NCBI GenBank assembly: GCA_021769725.1
Contig: JAETSI010000003.1
Span: forward strand, 101,405 to 165,404
DNA length: 64,000 nucleotides
Direction of reading: 5' to 3'
From: Oscillospiraceae bacterium
Lineage (GTDB): Bacteria > Bacillota > Clostridia > Oscillospirales > Ruminococcaceae
The position numbers and the translations under genes are program-made. The notes under the pieces were generated by a model, which saw nothing but the letters and a program-made list of their open reading frames with translations, did no database searches and was not told the origin of the DNA. Positions 8,382 to 17,405 of the stretch are shown here, in pieces. Numbering within the stretch: position 1 is the stretch's first letter; each line of letters begins with the position of its first letter.

Positions 8382-9174
8382 TGCCGGAATCCTCCTTTAC
8401 TCCCAGAGCTTCAGCTAAAATTTCGGTGAAATAGTGCACAGGAAGATTGGAATCAGAATTTTTCTTCAGATTATAAAGGCACAGCGGACAAGCTGTTATC
8501 ACCATTTCAGCCCCTATATCCTCTGCATTTTTCATAACGATATTGCTTCTTTTTGCTGCCTGTGCCTTATCTTCCATTGTGATATATCCGCCGCAGCACT
8601 CATTTCTCTGCTGCCAGATAACGGGAGTTCCTCCGACAGCACGTATAAAATCTTCCATGATCGTGGGATTTTCCGGATCGTCCATTGCCATTGCCTTTGA
8701 CGGGCGCAGAAGCAGACATCCGTAATAAGCGGCGATCTTCTTTCCATTGAACGGATTTACAACCTTTTCAGCCAGTTTATCGAATCCCACAACATCGCGC
8801 AGCATTTCCAGATAATGATATATTGTCGTTTCTCCTGTATATGCTTCTTCAAGACCCAGATAATTCTTTACCTTGGTTTGCATTGCTTCGTTCCGGGAAA
8901 TATCATAGTTGGTTTGCTTGATAACATTATGGCAAGCGGAGCAGACAGTAATAAGCGGTCTGCCCAATTTCTTGGCGGCATTGAGAGTTCTAACCGCCGA
9001 AAGCTTAGTTGCCGGTTCATTGGCAGCGGTAGTGTAGGCTCCGCCGCAGCACTGCCATTCATCCGGTTCTTCAAGGCATATTCCAAGAGCGGCAGCGGAG
9101 GATCTTGCATACTTGTCCAGATCCTTTGCTTTTGTTCTCAGGGTACAGCCGGGGTAATATGTAAATGTTTCCAT
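8374..9174 (-). CDS. hdrB: HdrB-like CCG-domain protein
   Basis: 266 residues with two CCG (cysteine-rich) domains: YPGCTLR with CCGGAYTT and CSACHNVI, then YGCLLLR with CCGGYITM and CPLCLYNL. In methanogens HdrB holds the noncubane [4Fe-4S] clusters that cleave a disulfide (established). It is the second gene of the string, 29 bp after fumC. GAGG lies upstream of the ATG. What it reduces here is unknown; a protein disulfide or direct transfer to FrdB are the two options I see. Confidence 0.92.
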   Translation of the reverse strand: METFTYYPGCTLRTKAKDLDKYARSSAAALGICLEEPDEWQCCGGAYTTAANEPATKLSAVRTLNAAKKLGRPLITVCSACHNVIKQTNYDISRNEAMQTKVKNYLGLEEAYTGETTIYHYLEMLRDVVGFDKLAEKVVNPFNGKKIAAYYGCLLLRPSKAMAMDDPENPTIMEDFIRAVGGTPVIWQQRNECCGGYITMEDKAQAAKRSNIVMKNAEDIGAEMVITACPLCLYNLKKNSDSNLPVHYFTEILAEALGVKEDSGNE

Positions 9175-9203
9175 AGGTTACATTTCCTCTCTTTAAATCA
9201 TTA

Positions 9204-10580
9204 TTACGCCATCTGTTCGGGATGGAACACTTCATCAAAGCGTTCTTCCGTCAGGAATCCAAGCTCAACGCACGCCTCTTTCAGAGAAATATTGTCTTTA
9301 AAAGCCTTTTTAGCTGTCTTTGCGGCGTTTTCGTAGCCTATATAAGGATTCAGAGCTGTTACAAGCATCAGTGAATTATAAAGATTATGATGCATCTTAT
9401 CTTTGTTTGCTTTTATTCCCACAGCACAATTCTTGTCAAAAGATATTATTGATTCTGCCAGAAGTCTTGCAGACTGGAGGAAGTTATAAGCACACACAGG
9501 CATAAATACATTCAGTTCAAAGTTGCCCTGAGATGCTGCCATTCCGACAGCAACATCGTTTCCCATAACCTGCACGGCAACCATTGTTACCTGTTCGCAC
9601 TGAGTTGGGTTTACCTTTCCGGGCATGATAGATGAACCGGGCTCGTTCTCAGGTATAAAGATCTCTCCAAGTCCATCTCTGGGACCGGAAGCCAGCCATC
9701 TCACATCGTTGGCAATCTTCATCATATCGGCTGCAAGAGCTTTAAGTGCTCCATGAGCAAAAACGATCTCATCCTTTGATGTCAGCGAATGGAATTTATT
9801 TGGAGCTGTCACAAAATTTTTTCCGGTCAGAGTACTTATAGCCTCTGCTGCCTTTTCAGCGAATCCTTCCGGTGCGTTAAGACCGGTACCAACAGCAGTT
9901 CCGCCCAGGGCAAGTTCTTTCAGTTCTTCACAAGATGAAAGTATCATCTTTTTGTCCTTTTCAAGAGAAGCTCTCCATCCGCTGATTTCCTGGGAAAACT
10001 TAATTGGTGTAGCGTCCTGGAGATGAGTTCTTCCGCTCTTTACGATTCCCTCGTTTTCAGCTTCAAGACGTCTGAATGTAGCTGTCAGTCTGTCAATGGC
10101 AGGAATAACCTTGTCTTCCAGTGCAATAACTGCGGCAATATGCATAGCAGTCGGGAATGTATCATTGGATGACTGGCTCATATTGATATCATCGTTGGGA
10201 TGAAGAATTTTTTCTCCGGCAATCTCATTTCCCCTGTTTGCAATTACCTCGTTTGCATTCATATTGGACTGCGTTCCGCTGCCCGTCTGCCATACAACAA
10301 GAGGAAAATGATCGTTGAGAGATCCGCTTATCACCTCGTCGCACGCCTGTGAAATTGCCGAAAGTTTTTCATCCGTCATTTTTTCAGGCTTAACTGAATG
10401 GTTGGCTATAGCAGCTGCCTTTTTGAGTATACCGAAAGCATGAGTGATCTCACGGGGCATTGTTTCGATGCCCACGCCAATAAGGAAATTCTCATGGCTT
10501 CTTTCGGTCTGAGCTGCCCAGTATTTATCCGCCGGCACCCTTACCTCGCCCATAGAGTCATGTTCTATACGATAATCCAT
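9204..10580 (-). CDS. fumC: Class II fumarate hydratase
   Basis: Fumarase converting malate to fumarate. The class II signature GSSIMPGKVNP is present, with the THLQDATPI and SSNDTFPTAMH blocks and a length (458 residues) usual for the family. I place the start at 10580 (MDYRIEHDS), preceded by AAAGGTGG, rather than at an in-frame codon four residues earlier. It heads the Hdr-Flx-Frd gene string, so its product would feed the fumarate reductase at the other end of the string. Confidence 0.95.
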   Translation of the reverse strand: MDYRIEHDSMGEVRVPADKYWAAQTERSHENFLIGVGIETMPREITHAFGILKKAAAIANHSVKPEKMTDEKLSAISQACDEVISGSLNDHFPLVVWQTGSGTQSNMNANEVIANRGNEIAGEKILHPNDDINMSQSSNDTFPTAMHIAAVIALEDKVIPAIDRLTATFRRLEAENEGIVKSGRTHLQDATPIKFSQEISGWRASLEKDKKMILSSCEELKELALGGTAVGTGLNAPEGFAEKAAEAISTLTGKNFVTAPNKFHSLTSKDEIVFAHGALKALAADMMKIANDVRWLASGPRDGLGEIFIPENEPGSSIMPGKVNPTQCEQVTMVAVQVMGNDVAVGMAASQGNFELNVFMPVCAYNFLQSARLLAESIISFDKNCAVGIKANKDKMHHNLYNSLMLVTALNPYIGYENAAKTAKKAFKDNISLKEACVELGFLTEERFDEVFHPEQMA

Positions 10581-10602
10581 GTAAATTACCACCTTTTATA
10601 TG

Positions 10603-10609
10603 TTGTTAA
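10603..10609. promoter_or_regulatory. Possible Rex half-site between rex and fumC
   Basis: TTGTTAA matches one arm of the Rex operator consensus (TTGTTAAN4TTAACAA). The second arm is poor (about 3 of 7 matches). It sits 23 bp upstream of the fumC start, where a repressor would block expression of the fumarate-reduction genes. Confidence 0.3.
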
Positions 10610-10634
10610 ATTTATAATTTGAATGATCCGTCAA

Positions 10635-11270
10635 CTACTTGCCGCAGGAATTGATCCGGTAGGAAAGAGTTGTCAGACTATCGCCGAGATGTACGTTTTC
10701 TACAGCTATATCCTCGTCGATCACACGCAGATCATAATGTGTAAAATTCCAGAAAGCCTTTATTCCGCATTTGATAAGACTTTCCACTGCTTTTTCCGAA
10801 TCGCTCATCGGAATACACAATATAGCGGCAACAGGATTTTTTTCAGCACAGAATTCTTCAATTGAAGCTGCGTCCTGTACTATGATCCCACCGATTTCCT
10901 GACCAAATTTGCTTTCATCGGTGTCAAAAGCACCGATCAGTTCAAAGCCTTTGTTTTTGAAATCTATATGTGCCGCAATAGCCCTGCCTAAATTGCCGGC
11001 TCCGAGAAGAATCATCGGAGTAAGCTTATCAAGACCAAGAATTTTTCCGATCTCCATACGCAGTGCGCTGACGTTATAGCCATACCCCTGCTGTCCGAAT
11101 CCTCCGAAACAGTTGAAGTCCTGCCTGATCTGAGAAGCAGTCAGTCCCATTTTTTCCGACAGTTCCCGTGAGGATATACGAATATAGCCGCTGTTTTCCA
11201 ACTCGCCTAAGAATCTGTAATACCTCGGAAGTCTTCTGATAACCGAATTTGATATTGAGCTTTTTGACAT
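10635..11270 (-). CDS. rex: Redox-sensing transcriptional repressor Rex
   Basis: 211 residues from the preferred start MSKSSISNSVIRRL, which has AAGGGG about 9 bases upstream. An N-terminal winged helix (RRLPRYYRFLGEL, SSRELSEKMGLTASQIRQDF) is followed by an NAD(H)-binding Rossmann domain (ILLGAGNLGRAIAAH). Rex leaves DNA when NADH is high (established). It lies directly upstream of fumC on the same strand, so it may control or be part of the fumC-hdr-flx-frd transcription unit. Confidence 0.95.
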   Translation of the reverse strand: MSKSSISNSVIRRLPRYYRFLGELENSGYIRISSRELSEKMGLTASQIRQDFNCFGGFGQQGYGYNVSALRMEIGKILGLDKLTPMILLGAGNLGRAIAAHIDFKNKGFELIGAFDTDESKFGQEIGGIIVQDAASIEEFCAEKNPVAAILCIPMSDSEKAVESLIKCGIKAFWNFTHYDLRVIDEDIAVENVHLGDSLTTLSYRINSCGK

Positions 11271-11320
11271 TAATATGTTCCCCTTCTTTTGATAATGCAT
11301 AGGGATTAATGAAATCAAAT

Positions 11321-11340
11321 ACGGCAGGTCATCTTGCCGT
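11321..11340 (-). terminator. Hairpin after icd
   Basis: ACGGCA (11321-11326) pairs with TGCCGT (11335-11340). On the minus strand it is followed by ATTTGATTTC, a weak T-rich tail. It separates icd from rex. Confidence 0.4.
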
Positions 11341-11354
11341 CCCATACTGATACG

Positions 11355-12572
11355 TTATGCGTTTATCATTCCGTCCAGTCTTACTCTGATTTCGTCCAGG
11401 AAGGTCTTGGAATCTACCTTTTTCTTGCTTTCCAGTGTAGAAATAAGGTAGAGATCTCCCGTCATTACACCGTCCTCAATAGTTTGAACAGTAGCCTTTT
11501 CAAGCTTGTCTGCAAAATCGCAGAGTTCCGGTGTTCCGTCCAGTTCTCCTCTCTTTCTCAAAGCACCGCTCCATGCAAAGATCGTTGCAACGGAATTTGT
11601 GGACGTCTCTTCACCCTTGAGATATTTATAATAATGGCGCTGAACCGTACCATGTGCAGCCTCATACTCGTAGATGCCATCCGGAGATACCAGAACAGAA
11701 GTCATCATTGCCAGCGAGCCGTATGCCGTAGAAACCATATCAGACATAACATCGCCGTCATAATTCTTGCACGCCCAGATATATCCGCCGTTTGAACGGA
11801 TGACACGTGCAACAGCATCGTCGATAAGCGTGTAGAAATACTCGATTCCCGCTGCCTCATACTTTTCTTTATATTCGTTCTCGTAGATCTCGGCAAAAAT
11901 GTCTTTGAAGCGATGATCATATTTCTTGGAAATAGTATCCTTTGAAGCAAACCACACGTCCTGTTTAAGATCAAGACCATAATTGAGACAGGCTCTTGCG
12001 AAACCTGCAATAGAATTGTCAAGATTATGCAATCCCTGGATAATACCGTCAGATTTTGCAAAGTCATGAATCAGTTCACGTGTTTCACAGCCATTTTCAT
12101 CCGTAACGACGAGCTCTGCCTTAGAACCTTTTTTAACCTGCATTTCTGTATTTTTATACACGTCTCCGTAAGCGTGACGAGCAATAGTAATAGGTTTTGT
12201 CCATGTAGGAATATACGGTTCAATACCTTTTACAATAATGGGAGTACGAAAAACCGTTCCGTCCAGCGCAGCTCTGATAGTACCGTTGGGCGACTTCCAC
12301 ATCTGTGTAAGGTTATATTCAGGCATTCTTGCTGCATTTGGAGTAATAGTAGCACACTTTACAGCAACGCCGTACTTCTTTGTAGCCTCTGCCGAATCAA
12401 GCGTAACCTGATCCTTTGTTTCTTCCCTGTGGGCAAGTCCCAGATCGTAATATTCCGTGTTAAGCTCAACATATGGTTCAAGAAGTGTTTCTTTTATCCA
12501 CTTCCAGAGAATTCTCGTCATTTCGTCTCCGTCCATCTCCACCAGGGGAGTTTTCATTGTGATTTTAGACAT
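11355..12572 (-). CDS. icd: NADP-dependent isocitrate dehydrogenase, eukaryotic-type dimer
   Basis: 405 residues from [10 protein letters not shown], placed by a strong TGGAGG six bases upstream of the ATG at 12572; the reading frame continues further upstream but without homology. Blocks typical of the ~400-residue homodimeric NADP enzyme are present ([41 protein letters not shown]). It oxidises isocitrate to 2-oxoglutarate. Together with acn it forms the oxidative branch to glutamate, opposite to the reductive fumarate branch encoded next door. No citrate synthase is in the window. Confidence 0.95.
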   Translation of the reverse strand: MSKITMKTPLVEMDGDEMTRILWKWIKETLLEPYVELNTEYYDLGLAHREETKDQVTLDSAEATKKYGVAVKCATITPNAARMPEYNLTQMWKSPNGTIRAALDGTVFRTPIIVKGIEPYIPTWTKPITIARHAYGDVYKNTEMQVKKGSKAELVVTDENGCETRELIHDFAKSDGIIQGLHNLDNSIAGFARACLNYGLDLKQDVWFASKDTISKKYDHRFKDIFAEIYENEYKEKYEAAGIEYFYTLIDDAVARVIRSNGGYIWACKNYDGDVMSDMVSTAYGSLAMMTSVLVSPDGIYEYEAAHGTVQRHYYKYLKGEETSTNSVATIFAWSGALRKRGELDGTPELCDFADKLEKATVQTIEDGVMTGDLYLISTLESKKKVDSKTFLDEIRVRLDGMINA

Positions 12573-12633
12573 TGCAAAACCTCCATTTTTTTCAAAAACC
12601 GGATATATGCAGCAATACTGCCAATCCGTGCTG

Positions 12634-13350
12634 CTAATAATTAAAGTTGATATATCCCAAGAATAATAAATGCGCCGGGTAAAATATGTAAAATACCCAT
12701 TTTGTGTACTTTCCGCCGCCCTTTTCTCCATTATATAAAGCAATGAGCGGTATGGAAAGAAATATGCCAAGCTGATAGACAAGTTCCCTGCAAAGAGGAT
12801 TTCCGGATAAAGTCAGACGTACCAAAGGCATAATGTACAGAACCGCTGTAGCGGCATAAGCAATGAGTTGATTTTTCCGACTTCCTCTGGAAAGCTCAAA
12901 GGCAACTGTAAAAATAACAGCATAAAAGCCCCAGTCACAATATTCAGAAAAATATGCTATGAATAGTATAACCGGAAATTTCAGCGAATTACTAATCTTT
13001 GAACTGTTTAAAACATGAACAGCCATAAGACAAAGAGTAAGCGTAGTAATCATGCTCTCATTGCCGGATTGAAAAAATCCGCCGTTAAAGCAATAGGCAT
13101 AGGCAAAATGCGATATCACCGCAAACACGCACATTCTTCCAAAATACCGTTTTAAATTATGTGTGTGATGATATCCTTCGGAGATAAAGAAACACATTAC
13201 CGGTGCGGTTATCCTGCCTGCAAAGTGCATTGTCTGCCCCGGAAATCCGCTGTCTGGAATAAATAACCATGCTACATGATCTATAAGCATTGCCAGTATG
13301 GCAATATATTTCAGATCCGATGCAGTTATGCCTTTATTTTTTATTTTCAT
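12634..13350 (-). CDS. TraX-family membrane protein
   Basis: 238 residues, strongly hydrophobic with about seven membrane segments. It has the TraX family opening ([18 protein letters not shown]) and the [17 protein letters not shown] block. TraX N-acetylates F pilin in E. coli; chromosomal Firmicute members have no known substrate. It sits 10 bp behind acn and 61 bp before icd, inside what looks like an acn-icd operon, and there is no conjugation gene nearby. Confidence 0.85.
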   Translation of the reverse strand: MKIKNKGITASDLKYIAILAMLIDHVAWLFIPDSGFPGQTMHFAGRITAPVMCFFISEGYHHTHNLKRYFGRMCVFAVISHFAYAYCFNGGFFQSGNESMITTLTLCLMAVHVLNSSKISNSLKFPVILFIAYFSEYCDWGFYAVIFTVAFELSRGSRKNQLIAYAATAVLYIMPLVRLTLSGNPLCRELVYQLGIFLSIPLIALYNGEKGGGKYTKWVFYIFYPAHLLFLGYINFNY

Positions 13351-13360
13351 CCGCCACGAT

Positions 13361-15298
13361 TTACTTCATTGACTCTCTTGTATAGTCAAGCAAACCGCCT
13401 GCAAGCATGATATCCTTTGCACGACCGGAAAGGTCGCAGTTTACCTTTATTTCCTTACCGTTTGTCTTGTCAAGAACAGTAAATTCAGTCGCCCCTGCCT
13501 CGACAAGTTTCCTTACATCAGGAATAACGATTTCGTCGTCCTGATTGATCTGATCGTAATCTGCTTCATTTACAAATGTAAGCGGCAGGATTCCGGCATT
13601 TATAAGATTAGCTTTGTGAATTCTTGCAAACGACTTTACAAGAACAGCCTTGACTCCGAGATAAAGAGGTGCAAGAGCAGCATGCTCTCTTGAAGATCCC
13701 TGACCGTAGTTCGATCCGCCGACGATAATGCTCTTTCCGAGACGCTCTGCTCTCTTGGGGAAACTCTCGTCACACACAGCAAAGCAGTACTGTGAGATTT
13801 TCGGAACATTGGAACGGAGAGGGAGTATCTTTGCTCCGGCAGGCATGATGTGGTCTGTCGTGATATTGTCGCCAACCTTCAGCGAAACAGGAGCAGCGAT
13901 CGTATCCATAAGAGGAGCAGTAGCCGGATAGGGCTTGATATTGGGACCTCTGAGGATTTCAACACTGTCCATATCGGCTTCGTCCACAGGAGGAACTACC
14001 ATATTATCGTTGATCGTAAAGATCTCCGGAAGCTTGAATTCAGGCATATCTCCCAGTTCTCTTGGATCTGTCAGATATCCTGTAAGAGCGGAAGCGGCAG
14101 CCATTTCCGGTGAAACCAGATAGATCTGACCGTCTTTTGTTCCAGAACGTCCCTCAAAGTTTCTGTTGAAAGTACGCAGGGAAATTCCCTTTGAATTAGG
14201 CGATTGTCCCATTCCGATACACGGACCGCAGGCGCTTTCCAGAATTCTTGCGCCGGCTTCGATAAGATCGGACAGAGCACCGTTCTGTGCAAGCATATTA
14301 AGCACCTGCTTTGAACCGGGGGCAATAGCCAGTGAAACACTGGGGTCAACAGTCTTGCCTTTGAGGATATAAGCAACTTTGAGCATATCAAGAAGCGATG
14401 AGTTTGTGCATGAACCGATGCAGACCTGATCTACCTTAAGCTTTCCGATCTCCTCAACACTCTTTACATTGTCGGGAGAATGAGGACAGGCAGCCAGAGG
14501 AACAAGTTCGCTTAGATTTATAGTAAGCTCTTCATCGTAAACGGCATCTTCGTCAGCAGCAAGAGGAGTCCATACATCTTCACGGCACTGAGCTTTAAGG
14601 AACTGCTTTGTGATCTCATCAGACGGGAAAATTGAAGTAGTTGCTCCAAGCTCTGCGCCCATATTCGTAATAGTAGCACGCTCTGGAACTGAAAGCGTTT
14701 TTACGCCTTCACCAACATACTCGATAACTTTTCCAACGCCGCCTTTAACTGACATTCTTCTGAGCACCTCAAGGATAACATCCTTTGCAGCGACCCAGGG
14801 ACGGAGCTTTCCTGTAAGTTCAACTTTAACTACCTTCGGGCAGGTGATGTAGTAAGCGCCGCCGCCCATAGCCACGGCAACATCAAGTCCGCCTGCACCG
14901 ATTGCGATCATGCCGATTCCACCGCCGGTTGGAGTATGGCTGTCTGAGCCGATAAGAGTCTTTCCGGGGATTCCGAAACGTTCAAGATGAACTTGATGAC
15001 AGATACCGTTGCCGGGACGTGAAAAATAAATTCCATGCTTCTTGGCAACACTGCCGATAAAGCGGTGATCGTCTGCGTTCTCAAAACCATTTTGAAGCGT
15101 ATTGTGATCTATGTATGCAACTGAGCGCTCTGTCTTTACACGAGGAACGCCGATCGCTTCAAATTCCAGGTACGCCATTGTGCCGGTAGCATCCTGTGTA
15201 AGGGTCTGATCAATTCGTATGCCGATCTCCTGACCCTTTACATACTCACCGTCAACGAGATGTGCCCTGAGAATTTTTTCTGTTAAAGTTAAACCCAT
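13361..15298 (-). CDS. acnA: Aconitate hydratase
   Basis: 645 residues from MGLTLTEKILRAH; AAAGGA lies 9 bases upstream of the ATG at 15298, and the six codons before it lack homology. Cluster ligands are in GSCTNSS and CGPCIGMG, and the swivel domain has SNYGQGSSREHAALAP. The length fits the monomeric ~640-residue group with the swivel domain last. It converts citrate to isocitrate and leads the acn-traX-icd unit. Confidence 0.95.
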   Translation of the reverse strand: MGLTLTEKILRAHLVDGEYVKGQEIGIRIDQTLTQDATGTMAYLEFEAIGVPRVKTERSVAYIDHNTLQNGFENADDHRFIGSVAKKHGIYFSRPGNGICHQVHLERFGIPGKTLIGSDSHTPTGGGIGMIAIGAGGLDVAVAMGGGAYYITCPKVVKVELTGKLRPWVAAKDVILEVLRRMSVKGGVGKVIEYVGEGVKTLSVPERATITNMGAELGATTSIFPSDEITKQFLKAQCREDVWTPLAADEDAVYDEELTINLSELVPLAACPHSPDNVKSVEEIGKLKVDQVCIGSCTNSSLLDMLKVAYILKGKTVDPSVSLAIAPGSKQVLNMLAQNGALSDLIEAGARILESACGPCIGMGQSPNSKGISLRTFNRNFEGRSGTKDGQIYLVSPEMAAASALTGYLTDPRELGDMPEFKLPEIFTINDNMVVPPVDEADMDSVEILRGPNIKPYPATAPLMDTIAAPVSLKVGDNITTDHIMPAGAKILPLRSNVPKISQYCFAVCDESFPKRAERLGKSIIVGGSNYGQGSSREHAALAPLYLGVKAVLVKSFARIHKANLINAGILPLTFVNEADYDQINQDDEIVIPDVRKLVEAGATEFTVLDKTNGKEIKVNCDLSGRAKDIMLAGGLLDYTRESMK

Positions 15299-15334
15299 TG
15301 AAATCATTCCTTTCAAGTATAAGAATACATTTAT

Positions 15335-15363
15335 ATTTTACTACATTTCACGAACTTTGTCAA
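15335..15363 (-). promoter_or_regulatory. Sigma-A promoter of acn-traX-icd
   Basis: On the minus strand TTGACA (15363-15358) and TAAAAT (15340-15335) are 17 bp apart, about 37 bp upstream of the acn start. Confidence 0.75.
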
Positions 15364-15410
15364 TAAATAAACAATCTAAAAAACTAATTGAAAATAAATA
15401 TTTGTTAGCA

Positions 15411-15437
15411 CACAAAAACAGCCCCGGTTTCCCGGGA
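15411..15437 (-). terminator. Terminator after lysA
   Basis: On the minus strand CCCGG-GAAA-CCGGG is followed by GCTGTTTTTG. The stem is short but has a stable tetraloop and a T-run. Confidence 0.7.
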
Positions 15438-15446
15438 TTTGTTTTA

Positions 15447-16745
15447 TTATATATCATTGCGCACAATATCCTCAAAGCTCTCCCTTTTTACAACGATCCT
15501 CGACTCACCGTTTTTTACAAAAACAACGGCGGGTCTGGGAATACGGTTATAGTTTGACGCCATAGAATAGTTGTAGGCTCCGGTTGCAAGAACAGCGATG
15601 ATATCGCCTGATTCTGCGTGCTGAAGCGGCATATTTTCACCGATTAGATCGCCGCTCTCGCAGCATTTTCCGGCAATGGTGACTCTTTCATCACGTTCCT
15701 GTCCTGCCTTGTTTGCCACAACTGCTTCGTATTCACTCTGGTAGAGGATATATCTCGGATTATCACACATTCCCCCGTCGATTGACACATATGTCCTTAT
15801 GCCTGGAATTTCCTTTCTTGCACCAACGGTATACAGCGTGATTCCCGCCGGAGAAGCAATAGAACGTCCCGGTTCAATAAGGATTGACGGCATTTTTATG
15901 CCAAGTTCACCGCATCTGGATTTAACAACTTTAGATACACGCTCCATGTACGTCTCATAAGGTGCGGGATCATGTTCGTTCAGATATTTTATGCCGAAGC
16001 CTCCGCCAAGATTAAGCTCACGGACTTCATGATTCAACTCGTTTTTGATCTTTGCAATGAAATCCAGCATTACGCGGGCAGCCTCTTCAAAAGGCTCGAT
16101 GTCGAAGATCTGGGAACCAATATGGCAATGAACGCCCATAAAATCAAGGTTTTTGCACTGTACCGCTTCTTTTACGGCTTCAAACGCCTCCCCTGTTTCA
16201 AGAGCAAAGCCAAACTTGCTGTCGATCTGTCCGGTCTTTACGAAACTGTGCGTATGAGCGTCAATTCCCGGCTTGATACGGAACATGATATGCGGCTTTT
16301 TGCCCAGTTCTCCGGCTATTCTTTCCAGGTGTTCCAATTCGCTGAAATTATCCACAATGATATGTCCCACATCGGAAGATACAGCGTATCTCAGTTCCTC
16401 ATCAGTCTTGTTATTGCCATGATAGCCGATCTTTGACACGTCAAACCCTGCTTTTATCGCAGTGTAAAGCTCTCCCCCAGATACAACATCCAGACCAAGT
16501 CCCTCATCGTTGACGATCCTGCACATTTCCATGCACGAAAAAGCCTTGCTTGCGTAGCAGACCATACCCTTTCCGCCGTAGAACATGTCAATACTGTCCT
16601 TGAAGCGGCGGCAGCTCTCTCTGATCTTTTCTTCGTCAAACACATAGAGAGGCGTACCGTACTGAGCGGCAAGAACCGTCGTGTCAACGCCGCCAATAGT
16701 AAGGTTTCCGTTTTCGTTTACATTCAGATTATCCGATACAAACAT
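15447..16745 (-). CDS. lysA: Diaminopimelate decarboxylase
   Basis: 432 residues from MFVSDNLNV, which has AAAGGT upstream. It is a PLP fold III enzyme: the Schiff-base lysine is in VCYASKAFSC, the phosphate-binding glycines in NLGGGFGIKY, and the active-site cysteine in KCCESGDLI. It catalyses the last step of lysine synthesis. It follows engB by 54 bp on the same strand and ends at its own terminator. Confidence 0.95.
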   Translation of the reverse strand: MFVSDNLNVNENGNLTIGGVDTTVLAAQYGTPLYVFDEEKIRESCRRFKDSIDMFYGGKGMVCYASKAFSCMEMCRIVNDEGLGLDVVSGGELYTAIKAGFDVSKIGYHGNNKTDEELRYAVSSDVGHIIVDNFSELEHLERIAGELGKKPHIMFRIKPGIDAHTHSFVKTGQIDSKFGFALETGEAFEAVKEAVQCKNLDFMGVHCHIGSQIFDIEPFEEAARVMLDFIAKIKNELNHEVRELNLGGGFGIKYLNEHDPAPYETYMERVSKVVKSRCGELGIKMPSILIEPGRSIASPAGITLYTVGARKEIPGIRTYVSIDGGMCDNPRYILYQSEYEAVVANKAGQERDERVTIAGKCCESGDLIGENMPLQHAESGDIIAVLATGAYNYSMASNYNRIPRPAVVFVKNGESRIVVKRESFEDIVRNDI

Positions 16746-16799
16746 TTTTTCACAACCTTTATTCAAATTTTTCACCACATTATATACAAATAGTATTAT

Positions 16800-17405
16800 T
16801 TATTCTGTTTCCTCGCCGTCAGAAACAACTTCTTCGACGATTTCTCTTAATTCCTCAACGCCCTCTAAAGTCATGGACGAAAACGGGACAACGTGCATAT
16901 CCTCAAAGCATGGGATTTCGTCCCTGAATGCTTCCATACGCCTTTCACGTTCAGTCTTTTTCAGCTTGTCAGCTTTTGTAAGTATAAGTACAAAGGGCAT
17001 TTCCGTGTCTATCAGATAATTTATCATCTGAACATCGTCTTTTGTGGGCGCATGACGCATATCCACCAGCATAAACACAAGACGTATGTCCCGGTCGCTG
17101 TCAAGATATCCTCCGATAAGTCCCGACCAGCGTTCTTTCTCAGATTTAGACACCTTTGCGTATCCGTAACCCGGCAAATCTACGAAAAAAATATTATCCA
17201 ATCCGTAGAAATTTATAGTTGCCGTCTTTCCCGGAACGGAACTGACCCTTGCCAAGTTACGCCGATTGAACAGCTTATTGATAAGTGTGGATTTTCCCAC
17301 ATTTGAATGACCAGCAAAAGCTATCTCTATCCGTTCCGGCGGCGGAATCTGGGAAAATTTTCCGTAAGAGGCGGTAAATTCTGCATTATTATAATTAAGC
17401 TTCAC
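16800..17405 (-). CDS. engB: Ribosome-biogenesis GTPase EngB/YsxC
   Basis: 201 residues with G1 GHSNVGKSTL, G3 DLPGYGYA and G4 LTKADKL, the layout of the small TrmE-Era-type GTPase needed for 50S assembly. The start is a GTG at 17405 with AAGGAGG seven bases upstream; it overlaps the lon stop by 11 bp. The lon-engB pairing is common in Firmicutes. Confidence 0.96.
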   Translation of the reverse strand: MKLNYNNAEFTASYGKFSQIPPPERIEIAFAGHSNVGKSTLINKLFNRRNLARVSSVPGKTATINFYGLDNIFFVDLPGYGYAKVSKSEKERWSGLIGGYLDSDRDIRLVFMLVDMRHAPTKDDVQMINYLIDTEMPFVLILTKADKLKKTERERRMEAFRDEIPCFEDMHVVPFSSMTLEGVEELREIVEEVVSDGEETE

